Source of the DNA: Sorangium cellulosum
GTDB taxonomy: Bacteria > Myxococcota_A > Polyangia > Polyangiales > Polyangiaceae
Direction of reading: 5' to 3'
Length of the DNA stretch: 64,000 bases
Assembly (NCBI RefSeq): GCF_004135735.1
Contig: NZ_CP012670.1
Span: 1,984,001-2,048,000 of the forward strand
Shown: positions 27,966-35,807 of the stretch, one piece after another
Position numbering within the stretch: position 1 is the stretch's first letter
Layout: each line of letters begins with the position of its first letter
The notes under the pieces: model-generated
What the model was told of the DNA's origin: nothing
The model's input: the letters and a program-made list of their open reading frames with translations, nothing else
Databases searched by the model: none
Program-made: the position numbers and the translations under genes

Positions 27966-29870
27966 TCAGATGCTGGTTGATAGCGGCGAGCGTCGTCGAT
28001 GCCGGCGGAGCTTGCGTCTTCGGCGGCGCACCTGACGTGCGCGGCGGCGCTTGCCTTGCAAGGTCAGCGCCATCGCCAGGAACTTGTAGGCCTTGTCGAC
28101 CAGGGTGCGGATATCGAGATCGTGCGGGGCCACCGCGATACAACGATCCCCTAGCCAGATCGCACGCTTCAAGAACCCGGCGGCTTGCCGCGCTCGTCGT
28201 GTTGCCTCAGAGCGAGGGGCGTCTCGTGTTTCGCCCGCCACCTGCGCATCACTTCCGGGAGTAAGCCACTGCAGCCCCACTTCCAGGTGCAGGTCTATAA
28301 GCAGCCGTGGAGCCGCTGTTTCGGAAAGGGAGAACGGGAGACCCCTCGCATGACTCCACGCACTCAACAATGCTGCGGCTGCGGCATGGAGATTCCCTTG
28401 CCCAAAGAGGGCAAGGGCCTGCTCTCCGTAGCCGAACGCAATCTTCCACCCGAGAGACGCATCCTCGGCGTGCTCCGTGAGGAGATGGAGCGCGCTCGCA
28501 GTGTTCCGCCTCGCCCATTCCAGCGCTGCGGCGAAATCTCCCTCCGCAATTGCGATGGCGGAGAGCGCCGTCAGCAGCTTGCAGAGCACGACTGCCCATC
28601 GTTCGCCTTCATCTTCCTCTGCGAACTGCTGCGCGATCTCCAAGGCGGCACCGCAAGCTTCTCGTGCCCTTGCGAGGTCCCCTCGCGCCATGAGCACCCT
28701 GCTCAGCTCGCGGTGGCATTCCATGAGCTCGACCCGCCAGCGCGCTTCGGTCGGATTCTCGCTTGCCCTTTGCTCCACGATCCCCAGGCTCTCGTGCAGC
28801 ATCTGCTCTGCAGCCGTGTGATCGCCTCTGGTCACGACGATGGCAGCGATCCGCCGGCGAACGACGCTCATCCTGAGCAGCGCTTCCTGATCCGCTCTAT
28901 CGACCTTGGCCAGCGCGTGGAGTGCATCGAGCTGCTCGCGGAACGACGCTTCGGCGGAGTGGAGGTCGCCCCGTGCCACCAGCACTTCTCCACGAACGTT
29001 GAGCACTTCACGCAGGAGTATCAGCTTGGGTGCCGAGTCGCCCATGACTCGGAGAGCACGCAGCGCCTCGTCCAAACGACGAAGCGAAAGAGAAAGATCT
29101 CCCCGAACCCATGCAATGAAACCGTGCATAGCGTTCAAGGCGACCTCGTCGGGATCCTGTGAAGCATCGCCGACCTGCTCGCGAAGGAAGGCGTGTACGC
29201 AGCGCTCTGCCTCCTCCGTTCGCCTCGCCGCGAGTAGGCCCCGCGCAGCCGCGAGCAGGGCCCTTCGACGTGCGCGCTTCGCATCGGGGGTCGTGACCCC
29301 CTCCAGCCTCGCGGCGCGCTCGAGCTCGCGATCAGGATCGGGCCCGAGCGCGAAAGACTCCACGAGCGACCGTTCCGGAGTCCGCCATTCCGGCACCATC
29401 GGCATCCTCGTCTCCGCGGAGGCCCCTGGCTCCGCGATGAAGGCGCGGATCGAGAACAGATCCGGCGCGAGATCGCGCAGCAGCCGCTTGAGCGACTCCC
29501 GCCCCTCAACGATGACCCCACCATCGAGCCGCTTGCGATATGCCTCGCGCCGCTCGTTCATCGCCAGGAAGAGCTGCGACGCTGCGCCGTCCCACTGCTC
29601 GATGAACCCGTCCGGCCCGTCGGCCCGGATCCAGTGAATCCCGGGCTCCGCGCTGCCTGTGAGCTTTGCGGCCAGCCTGACAAGCTCGTGCGGCCACGGT
29701 GCATGCACGAAGAACGGCTTGCCCTCCTCGCGGCACCAGTGCTCCGCCTGCTCGCGCAGCCGCGCGCGCGGGCGGGGGTCGTCGCCGACCACGAGGGCGA
29801 ACCAGAAGCCGACCTGATTCTCCAGGTGGAAGCGGATCCGGCTCCACGCCTCCGCCTCGTCCGCCGTCAT
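27966..29870 (-). CDS. TPR protein of an NTPase-linked conflict cassette (N-terminal inactive-STAND-like region)
   Basis: 634 residues. The N-terminal 150 residues lack Walker motifs but carry a pattern I associate with inactive STAND-like modules of bacterial conflict systems: ENQVGFWFALVVGDDPRPR (18-36), then ASQLFLAMNERREAYRKRL (97-115) and RLLRDLAPDLFSIRAF (129-144). The remainder (about 180-600) is degenerate TPR helices, for example VLNVRGEVLVARGDLHSAEASF and ECHRELSRVLMARGDLARAREA. The C-terminus is extremely Arg-rich. The start overlaps the stop of the upstream AAA ATPase gene (ATGA at 29867-29870). No effector domain was recognised; the TPRs may bind a partner or trigger. Role inferred from context. 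Confidence 0.65.
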   Translation of the reverse strand: MTADEAEAWSRIRFHLENQVGFWFALVVGDDPRPRARLREQAEHWCREEGKPFFVHAPWPHELVRLAAKLTGSAEPGIHWIRADGPDGFIEQWDGAASQLFLAMNERREAYRKRLDGGVIVEGRESLKRLLRDLAPDLFSIRAFIAEPGASAETRMPMVPEWRTPERSLVESFALGPDPDRELERAARLEGVTTPDAKRARRRALLAAARGLLAARRTEEAERCVHAFLREQVGDASQDPDEVALNAMHGFIAWVRGDLSLSLRRLDEALRALRVMGDSAPKLILLREVLNVRGEVLVARGDLHSAEASFREQLDALHALAKVDRADQEALLRMSVVRRRIAAIVVTRGDHTAAEQMLHESLGIVEQRASENPTEARWRVELMECHRELSRVLMARGDLARAREACGAALEIAQQFAEEDEGERWAVVLCKLLTALSAIAIAEGDFAAALEWARRNTASALHLLTEHAEDASLGWKIAFGYGEQALALFGQGNLHAAAAALLSAWSHARGLPFSLSETAAPRLLIDLHLEVGLQWLTPGSDAQVAGETRDAPRSEATRRARQAAGFLKRAIWLGDRCIAVAPHDLDIRTLVDKAYKFLAMALTLQGKRRRARQVRRRRRKLRRHRRRSPLSTSI

Positions 29871-31144
29871 GCGCCGCGGACGATGTCGCGCACGAGGGGG
29901 TGCACGTCGTACCAGAAGTCGTCGTTCAGGTAACAAAGGAGGATCCCCGAATCGAGGAACCGCAGCACGTGCTCCCGCTCCTCCCCGCGGATCTCCTTCA
30001 GGCTCTTGTCCGCCGCGATGCGGCCGAGCACCTCGATCTCGTCCTTGTAGAGCGGCAGGTACGCCCGCTGCGCGATGGCGACGATCTTCTCCGCGGCGCT
30101 CTCCTGCACCCCGAGCCCTGCCAGATGAACCGCCTCGAGGAGCATGTTGAGCAGATCGCGCAGGTGCCCCCCCGACGCGAAGATGAGGCGCTCGAGCGCC
30201 TGCTCGTCCGGAAGGATCTTCCGCCAGTCGCCCCGCCGCTCGACGAGCCGGATCATCCGGTCGACCACGGCCGTGCGCTCGCCGTTCCGGCGCTTCACCT
30301 GGTACGCGGGCCACGCTTGCACCGCGCCGTTCATGAACTGGGCCTCGAGGTTGTTGGCCTGCAGGAAGAGGAAGGCCGGGACGCTCAGCACCATGTGCGT
30401 GTTCGGCAGGCTGATGCGGTCGGCGTGCGTCAAGAAGAGCTCCTCGACGCTGCGGCGAACCTGCTCGCTCGTCTCGCCCGTGCCCCGGAGGTGCTCGAGG
30501 GAGTCGAGGATGACGACCAGGCGAACGTCGCGGCCGGCGCGCTCGCGGAGCGCGTCCAGGATCTCGTCGTGGTAGGCGCGGATCTGCCGCGTGAGCTCCG
30601 CGAGCCGCCCGGAGAGCTGCTCGCGGACCTGCCCGCGGAACCCCGGATCGCCCCGCAAGGCGAGCTTGACGTTGGCGACCCCTGCGTTCGCCGTGACCTC
30701 GCTCGGCATCTTCGGCAAGAGGCCGCGCAGGCGCTCCACGAAGCTCTTCTCGATGCCCTTCTCCTTGCCGAGGAGCCGCTCGCTGGTGAGCTGCTCGCTG
30801 ATGGCTCCGGCGAGGATGAGGAGGAACTCCCGGATGTCGACCGGCGAGTGCATGTCGATGAAGTCGTCCAGGTCGACGCGGATGACGTGGAAGTCGTGCT
30901 CCCAGAGCATCTTCTCCAGCCGGGACAGCTCCGTCGTCTTGCCCGTCCCGCGGAAGCCCGCGACGAGCTGGACGCTCTCGACCTCGCTGAAGTCGATCGT
31001 GTCGAACAGCCTCCGCACCGGGTCGTGCCGTTCGTCGTGGAGCGGCTCGTAGAGCTTCCGGTCCGCCTCATCCATGAGGTTGAGCGGCCTGTCCCGCAGC
31101 GCTCGGAAGAGGGCGCGCTGGATGTTGCGATCGATCGCTTGCAT
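29867..31144 (-). CDS. AAA/STAND-like P-loop ATPase
   Basis: 425 residues from the ATG complementary to 31142-31144. Walker A is GFRGTGKTT (63-71) and Walker B LVVILDSLEH (209-218). A sensor-like region SGGHLRDLLNMLLEAVHLAG and a short winged-helix-like tail (FLDSGILLCYLNDDFWYDVHPLVRDIV) close the protein. The same order of motifs occurs in the ATPase at 33089-34312, so the two are probably homologous. No strong Shine-Dalgarno; TAGGGT (complement, 31159-31164) could be a -10 box giving a very short leader. It forms an overlapping pair with the downstream TPR gene and likely acts as its nucleotide-driven switch. Confidence 0.82.
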   Translation of the reverse strand: MQAIDRNIQRALFRALRDRPLNLMDEADRKLYEPLHDERHDPVRRLFDTIDFSEVESVQLVAGFRGTGKTTELSRLEKMLWEHDFHVIRVDLDDFIDMHSPVDIREFLLILAGAISEQLTSERLLGKEKGIEKSFVERLRGLLPKMPSEVTANAGVANVKLALRGDPGFRGQVREQLSGRLAELTRQIRAYHDEILDALRERAGRDVRLVVILDSLEHLRGTGETSEQVRRSVEELFLTHADRISLPNTHMVLSVPAFLFLQANNLEAQFMNGAVQAWPAYQVKRRNGERTAVVDRMIRLVERRGDWRKILPDEQALERLIFASGGHLRDLLNMLLEAVHLAGLGVQESAAEKIVAIAQRAYLPLYKDEIEVLGRIAADKSLKEIRGEEREHVLRFLDSGILLCYLNDDFWYDVHPLVRDIVRGA

Positions 31145-31205
31145 GGGCAGACCCGCGGACCCTAGCACCGCACGCTCGGCGGGCGCATCTCGGACCGCCC
31201 CTTCA

Positions 31206-31259
31206 CGAGGCGAACCAACGTCCGGCGCTCCACGAGGCGGACCAACGTCCGGCGCTCGG
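31206..31259. repeat. 27-bp tandem duplication
   Basis: Two units of 27 bp with few differences, each containing AACGTCCGGCGCTC, lying about 60 bases upstream of the minus-strand ATPase start. Confidence 0.85.
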
Positions 31260-31325
31260 TCGGCACGCTTGCCCCGGCTCGGACATTCCTCCTGGCCCGC
31301 GACGAAAGCCGTGCCGCGTCCGTCG

Positions 31326-31577
31326 GCCGTCCGGCGCAGCCCCCGCGCCTCCTGACGCCGCCCGCCGGCCCTCCGGCGGCACCTCCGCACCCTCTGATTC
31401 CGTCCGCCAGCCGTCCGGCGGAGCTTCCGCGGATCCTGTTTTCATCCGCCAGCCGTCCGGCGGCACCTCCGCGCTCCCTGATTCCGTCCACCGGCCACCT
31501 GACGAGCCTTCCTCGTCCCCTGATTCCGTCCACCGGCCGTCCGGCGGCAGATCACGCCGTCCGCGGCCCGGATTCCT
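31326..31577. repeat. 42-bp minisatellite, six diverged copies
   Basis: The core GCCGTCCGGCGG (or close variants) recurs with exact 42-base spacing at 31326, 31368, 31410, 31452, 31494 and 31536; TGATTCCGTCC recurs in the same phase in several copies. The fifth copy is the most degenerate. No spacers, so not a CRISPR. Confidence 0.85.
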
Positions 31578-31636
31578 GTTGACACCTGTCCAGGCCGCTC
31601 GCTCCCATGGTCGCGAACATTGACCGGGAGGTATTC

Positions 31637-32341
31637 ATGCTCGCAGGCCCCACGGTTTCGATCCGGACCATGCGCCGGGCGCTCAGCCACACCATCGGCT
31701 CCCTCACCGCGGCCGTCGCCGCGGACATCGAGCGCAGCGACGACGATCGCGCGTTCTTCGCGGCCGAGCAGGCGAAGCTCGAGCCGCTCGCGGCGCAGCT
31801 CAAGGCCGTCTACCTCGCGCTCGACGAGCACGACCTCGGCGCGGGGGAGATCCAGCAGGCCACGGTGGAGATCGGCGACGAGGTGCTCGACCGCGGCGTG
31901 CGCGCCGCGAACGCGCGCACCAAGCTCGCGCTCCGCGGCAAGGCGGGGCTCGACGCGACGCACGCGTTCGGCCAGCGCATCGACGACCTGACCGGCGCGC
32001 CGATCGCGAGCGAGCCGGCCGCCGTGCTCGCCGCCGTCGGGCGCATGAACGATCTTCCCCCCTTCGACGAGAAGGCGGCCATCCAGGCGGACCTCACCGC
32101 GCGCGCGAACAAGCAGGAGGAGTTCCTGAAGGCGCGCGACGACGGCCATGCCGCGCGCACCCGGCTCGCGAGCGAGGGCGCGCGGCTCGTCGTCGAGTCG
32201 GCGCTCGCCCTCGCGAGCCTCAAGGGCTCGCTCGACGCCCGCTTCCCCCGCCAGCGCGCCTACGTGGGCGGCTTCTTCCTGGACGTCGCCTCGAAGGCGT
32301 CGAGGAAGCGCGGCGCCGCCGAGGAGCCCGACGGCGGCTGA
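31637..32341 (+). CDS. Hypothetical helical protein between the two cassettes
   Basis: 234 residues from the ATG at 31637, preceded by GGGAGG at 31626-31631. Composition is Ala/Asp/Arg-rich and almost entirely helical by pattern (for example DDDRAFFAAEQAKLEPLAAQLKAVYLALDEHD), with no signal peptide, membrane segment or known motif. The middle contains a glutamate/aspartate-rich region and the C-terminus is basic. I do not recognise a family. It lies between the two divergent ATPase cassettes and might be a structural or regulatory component, but nothing in the sequence proves this. Confidence 0.6.
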   Translation: MLAGPTVSIRTMRRALSHTIGSLTAAVAADIERSDDDRAFFAAEQAKLEPLAAQLKAVYLALDEHDLGAGEIQQATVEIGDEVLDRGVRAANARTKLALRGKAGLDATHAFGQRIDDLTGAPIASEPAAVLAAVGRMNDLPPFDEKAAIQADLTARANKQEEFLKARDDGHAARTRLASEGARLVVESALALASLKGSLDARFPRQRAYVGGFFLDVASKASRKRGAAEEPDGG

Positions 32342-32406
32342 TCCGCCGGCGCGTCACCCCCCGCCGTGTCCTCCGCCTGCGCCGCCCTCGGCGGCGGTGT
32401 CCTCCG

Positions 32407-32877
32407 TCACGTGCTGCCTTCCACGTCGCCCTCGGAGGACGCAGCGCTCACGGCGCGTTGATGGAGCTCCTTCAGGATCGCGCTCCGGTCCGGTCCGGCG
32501 ACGAGCCAGTCGAGGTCGCCCGGGCCGATGAGCACGACCAGCTTGCTCTGCTTCGCGTTCTGGAGCTGGAGCGTTCGCACCGTGTCGGCGATCCCGTCGG
32601 GCGCGACGAGCAGCGCGAGCCGGCAGCGGTCATAGCGCCCCTCCATCTTGCCCCAGAGGTCGCGCAGCTCCCTGGCGCCGACGTGCTTCGACCAGTTCTT
32701 GCACTCGACCAGGAAGTACGGCGACTCCTTCTGCCAGAACGGGTCCGGCGAGGCGTTCTGGACGAGCAGATCGAGCTCTTCCGTCTGGCTGATCGTGGCG
32801 GTCGGTCCCCTTCCACCCCCATCGCGCCGAGGGGAGATGTCCGTCGGGTTGATCGTGGCGGTCAATCCCGCATCCAC
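32407..32877 (-). CDS. PD-(D/E)XK restriction-endonuclease-like protein, probably 5'-truncated
   Basis: 156 residues from a GTG. The core ELDLLVQN...YFLVECKNWS has the D...ExK spacing of the PD-(D/E)XK nuclease fold, followed by helices (GARELRDLWGKM) and the strand RLALLVAPDGI common in Mrr-like and DUF-type REases. The first 35 residues come from a 60-bp imperfect duplication and look unlike any domain, so the true N-terminus was probably lost. It may be a remnant or a small stand-alone nuclease. It lies divergent from the ATPase-deaminase operon. Confidence 0.5.
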   Translation of the reverse strand: MDAGLTATINPTDISPRRDGGGRGPTATISQTEELDLLVQNASPDPFWQKESPYFLVECKNWSKHVGARELRDLWGKMEGRYDRCRLALLVAPDGIADTVRTLQLQNAKQSKLVVLIGPGDLDWLVAGPDRSAILKELHQRAVSAASSEGDVEGST

Positions 32878-32910
32878 GCCCGTAGCGCCGAGGGGGGGCT
32901 GCGCGGCGGC
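32791..32910. repeat. 60-bp imperfect tandem duplication at the nuclease 5' end
   Basis: Two units starting with GATCGTGGCGGTC at 32791 and 32851 share most of their sequence including GCGCCGAGGGG. They encode the unusual N-terminus of the nuclease-like product. Confidence 0.7.
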
Positions 32911-32925
32911 CGCGGGCGGGCGCGA

Positions 32926-33022
32926 GGAACGGCACCCTGGGCCGGAAGAGCCCGCCCTTCACCTGCGCCTGCTGCCCGCCCAGGCACACCATCACGTCGC
33001 CTTCGTCGATCCTCTCGTCGGG
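32926..33022 (-). pseudogene. Fragment of an NtrC-type sigma54 activator gene
   Basis: 97 bases are about 87% identical (13 mismatches counted by eye) to 36127-36223, inside the intact NtrC-type gene and in the same orientation. Read on the minus strand it gives IDEGDVMVCLGGQQAQVKGG and LFRPRVPF, matching IDEGDVKVCLGGQQAAMKGG and LFRPGVPF of the intact protein. Homology stops abruptly on both sides. It is a relic of a duplicated or recombined regulator gene. Confidence 0.75.
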
Positions 33023-33076
33023 CCGAGGGGCGAGCGGCCTGGACCGTGCTTGCCCACACACGACGCGGGAGTGCGC

Positions 33077-33082
33077 TAGACT
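33077..33082 (+). promoter_or_regulatory. TANNNT box before the ATPase-deaminase operon
   Basis: TAGACT ends exactly 6 nt before the GTG at 33089; no ribosome-binding site is in range. This fits a leaderless operon transcript. No good -35 at normal spacing (TTGCCC at 33050-33055 is 21 bases away). Confidence 0.4.
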
Positions 33083-33088
33083 TCTTGC

Positions 33089-34312
33089 GTGGACTCGCGC
33101 CTCGAACGCTTCCGGACGTACTTCGAGCGTCTCGACCCCGACTCGAGGCCGTCGTCCGTGCTCGGGGAAGACCGCTACGCCGCGCCGCCCGGCCGAGCGA
33201 TGGGCGAACAGCTCGCGTCGAGGTTGCAACTCGCGCCATTGTCGAGCCACTTGGTCACCGGACCCGCTGGCACCGGAAAGACGACCCAGCTGTACCTGGC
33301 TGCCGAGGCTCTCCGCTCGGCGGGAGACACACGCGCCGTCTACGTCGACGTGAGCCTTCAGCACGATCTCGATCAGGATCTCTCCGGCGTCCTGGTCGTC
33401 CTGGCGGGACTGGAGCTGGCGAAGCTCGTTGGAAAGCATGGCGACGATGACGTGCAGGCCGCGCGCGAGCGCTTTCGACGCTGGGCCTACGGCTATCGCG
33501 AGTTCATCCCCGACGATCCCCGCGAGTACGAGTACGACGACTACCCAGAGCCCGACGAAGAGCCGGGGACTTGGCGCCGGCGTCCGGGGGTCATCGCATC
33601 GCCGCTCCCTCCTCTTCCGCTCGACAGCGAAGAGAAGATCGAGGCGCTGAAGACGCTGAAAAGAGCTCTTCCGGACGGCGTTCGTCACGTCGCCATCCTG
33701 CTCGATTCCCTCGATCGCCTCGACGACGCGGAGGCGTTTCGGCAGGCGGTCATCGACGACGTCCGCGCGCTGAAGCAGGCCGGAATCGGCGTCGCCGTCG
33801 TGGGCCCGATGCGCCTGCTCTACGGACCCAACCGCCCGATCGTCGACATGTTCGACCAGGTCCACATCGTTCCGGCCTTCGACGTCACCCAAGGCCTGGA
33901 AGGGCGCGAATTCCTCCTTCGCGTCCTCGCGAAGCGAACCGACGAGAGCGCCGTCGGCCCAGAGGTACGAGAGCGGCTCGTCGATGCGTCCGGCGGCCTC
34001 CTGCGCGACCTGCTCCAGCTCACGCGGAGCGCGGTCGAGGAGGCCTTCGTCGTGGGGGCCGACGCGGTCGCGCCGGACCATGTCACGCGTGCCGTCGACG
34101 AGTTCGGCCGCACCATGATGTTCGGGCTCCGGGAGGCAGAGGTCGATACGCTGGACACCCTGCGCCGGCGCGGCGTCTTCGTGCCGACCAACGACGACAT
34201 CATCGCGCTGCTCGTGAGCCGGCGGGTCATCGAGTATCAGGGCACGACGAAGCGTTACGCCGTTCATCCCGCGATCGAGCCGCTCCTCGCATCGCTCCAG
34301 AGGAAGAAATGA
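33089..34312 (+). CDS. AAA/STAND-like P-loop ATPase of a deaminase cassette
   Basis: 407 residues, GTG start. Walker A GPAGTGKTT (58-66), Walker B VAILLDSLDR (201-210), then SGGLLRDLLQLTRSAVEEAF and a winged-helix-like tail (LLVSRRVIEYQGTTKRYAVHPAIEPLL). The acidic insert REYEYDDYPEPDEEPG (about 145-160) is unusual. Motif order and tail match the ATPase at 29867-31144. The ATG of the next gene overlaps the stop (ATGA at 34309-34312). In bacterial conflict systems such NTPases act as threshold switches that release an effector; here the effector is likely the deaminase two genes down (inference). Confidence 0.85.
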   Translation: MDSRLERFRTYFERLDPDSRPSSVLGEDRYAAPPGRAMGEQLASRLQLAPLSSHLVTGPAGTGKTTQLYLAAEALRSAGDTRAVYVDVSLQHDLDQDLSGVLVVLAGLELAKLVGKHGDDDVQAARERFRRWAYGYREFIPDDPREYEYDDYPEPDEEPGTWRRRPGVIASPLPPLPLDSEEKIEALKTLKRALPDGVRHVAILLDSLDRLDDAEAFRQAVIDDVRALKQAGIGVAVVGPMRLLYGPNRPIVDMFDQVHIVPAFDVTQGLEGREFLLRVLAKRTDESAVGPEVRERLVDASGGLLRDLLQLTRSAVEEAFVVGADAVAPDHVTRAVDEFGRTMMFGLREAEVDTLDTLRRRGVFVPTNDDIIALLVSRRVIEYQGTTKRYAVHPAIEPLLASLQRKK

Positions 34313-35304
34313 GCATGCGCCTGCCGGAGGTGTCGCCGGCGTCGTTCGCGCGACGGGCGGTTGTCCCGAAGAAGAAGCCCATGGCCGCGCTCGTCGCGCC
34401 TCGCGACGAGATCGAGCAGGTCACGGAAGAGCTGCGCGCCGCGCTGACCAACCTCTCCGTCCGGTTCGCGGAGGCGCAGCTCGACGGCGCCCTCCGCGAG
34501 CGGTCGGCGGCGCGCGCTCAGGGCAGCCAGCCCGAAGCGGTGCTCGTCGCGACGACATCCGAAGACGAGGGCCTGTGGCGCGCCATCGAGGGCCACCGTT
34601 CGCGCCTCCATGACGGCGCGACGACGCTGTTCGTCCTCTCGGAGGGAGCCGCGACGACCTTGCTGCACACCGCGCCGCACCTCATGAGCTGGATCGGTAC
34701 GATGCGTGCGACCGAGCCGCGCGTCGATCGCCGCCTGGCCGCGGCGATCGATGCGGCTCGCGCAGGCCGCTACCCGGAGCTCTATGAAGAGGCCGACGCG
34801 GGGGAGGCGAGGGATCTCGACGAGGCGACGAGCGACGTCCTCGCTGCCCTCGGCGATCCCCGCGTGGACGATCGCGCGTGGCGGCGCCTCGGGTTCATGG
34901 GACGCGCGGCGCTCGTCGAGGTGGTGCCGACCATCGCCGCGCACTGGCCTCCCGGTCTCGCGCCGGCGAACGCCGTCCGCGCGGCGCTGGACGCCTGGCT
35001 ATCGTCTGCGTCGGCGCCTGCGGCCGTCGAGGACCTCCCGGCCGCGCCGCTCGCGCCGCAAGCGCTCTCCGAGGCGCTCGGGGTCGTCGAGAGCGCGGCA
35101 CACCTCCTGGATCGCGCGCAGGCGCGCGCCGCGCTGTCCGAGATCCTCGACTCGATCTTCCAAGGGTACGCCGTATTCCCCGGAAGCGAGGGCCGGCGCG
35201 CGCTCTTCGACTGGTGGCTCGACGACGTCGTGCCCTCGGCGGCGGCGCTCCGCGCTCCGCCCCCCTTCGATCGCCGCGTGAAGTCCGATCCGCACCGGCG
35301 CTGA
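34309..35304 (+). CDS. Middle protein of the deaminase cassette (inactive-STAND-like N-terminus)
   Basis: 331 residues, no P-loop. Residues 76-130 (EAVLVATTSEDEGLWRAIEG, then HRSRLHDGATTLFVLSEGAATTLLHTAPHLMSWIG) line up with residues about 95-145 of the TPR protein at 27966-29870 (FLAMNERREAYRKRL ... LLRDLAPDLFSI): a helix with Arg residues, a short strand, and an AP-hydrophobic-LxSW/I motif. The C-terminal half (about 150-320) is helical with WPPGLAPANAVRAALDAWL and YAVFPGSEGRRALFDWWL. Function unknown; perhaps an adaptor between ATPase and deaminase. ATG overlaps the ATPase stop, and its own TGA overlaps the deaminase ATG. Confidence 0.62.
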   Translation: MSMRLPEVSPASFARRAVVPKKKPMAALVAPRDEIEQVTEELRAALTNLSVRFAEAQLDGALRERSAARAQGSQPEAVLVATTSEDEGLWRAIEGHRSRLHDGATTLFVLSEGAATTLLHTAPHLMSWIGTMRATEPRVDRRLAAAIDAARAGRYPELYEEADAGEARDLDEATSDVLAALGDPRVDDRAWRRLGFMGRAALVEVVPTIAAHWPPGLAPANAVRAALDAWLSSASAPAAVEDLPAAPLAPQALSEALGVVESAAHLLDRAQARAALSEILDSIFQGYAVFPGSEGRRALFDWWLDDVVPSAAALRAPPPFDRRVKSDPHRR

Positions 35305-35807
35305 TGCCGGTGGGCTTCGCATCCGCCTTCGTCCGCCGCGTCTTGCGCTTCGGAGGACGCCTCTCGGGCCGTGAGCGCGCGTCCTTCACGCGCCTGCGCG
35401 CGAGGGCGGGCGACGTCCGCACGACGTACCTCGCCAGGCCGGTCGGCAAGGGCAATGTTGCGACGCTGGAGTACGTTTCGCTCGTCCAGCAAGAGCCGAT
35501 CCGGGTCGAAGCGACCAGCCGCGCCAAGAGCCCTTCGCCGTTGCCGCGGTCGCGCTCACAGGGCGGGTATTTCGAGCCTGCGATCGATCCGAGCACGAAG
35601 CGGCCAATGGATACCGACGCCGAGTACAAGGCCTTGTCCGCGCTCGCGCAGCGGCTCGATGCGACGGCAACGTGGCAGACGATGGGCGTGGTCTATCTCT
35701 TCACCGAGCGTCAACCTTGCGCGAGCTGCGCGAGCGTGATCGCTCAATTCGAGGAGCGCTTCCCGCTGGTGTCCATCGTCGTCGCGTTCGATCATCCCTT
35801 CCCGTAG
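35304..35807 (+). CDS. Stand-alone toxin-type nucleic-acid/nucleotide deaminase (BURPS668_1122-like, PF14424 type)
   Basis: 167 residues. The C-terminal half carries a deaminase zinc site: DAEYKALSALAQRL (D105-A106-E107, with Glu the proton shuttle) and TERQPCASCASVIAQFEERFP (C139, C142). The spacing and the EYKAL / PCASC...QFE..FP signature match, from memory, the BURPS668_1122 toxin-deaminase family, usually found at the ends of secreted polymorphic toxins. Here there is no secretion domain; the first 85 residues are basic (RRVLRFGGRLSGRERASFTRLRARAG in two segments) and may bind nucleic acid. It is the last gene of a translationally coupled operon and is probably an intracellular effector. 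Substrate (cytosine or adenine, DNA, RNA or nucleotide) unknown. Confidence 0.78.
   Translation: MPVGFASAFVRRVLRFGGRLSGRERASFTRLRARAGDVRTTYLARPVGKGNVATLEYVSLVQQEPIRVEATSRAKSPSPLPRSRSQGGYFEPAIDPSTKRPMDTDAEYKALSALAQRLDATATWQTMGVVYLFTERQPCASCASVIAQFEERFPLVSIVVAFDHPFP

Larger units (their letters stand above)
31145..31636. other. Repeat-rich intergenic region between divergent genes
   Basis: 492 bp separating the minus-strand ATPase from a plus-strand gene. It holds a 27-bp tandem duplication and a 42-bp minisatellite (separate entries). Open frames crossing it only mirror the repeats and have no start signals, so I do not call a gene. Confidence 0.75.

Noticed and set aside
31162..31533. Minus-strand frames with a 14-residue repeat (DGWR/ADGIR type)
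   Set aside because: They just translate the 42-bp minisatellite, in two different frames, without start signals.
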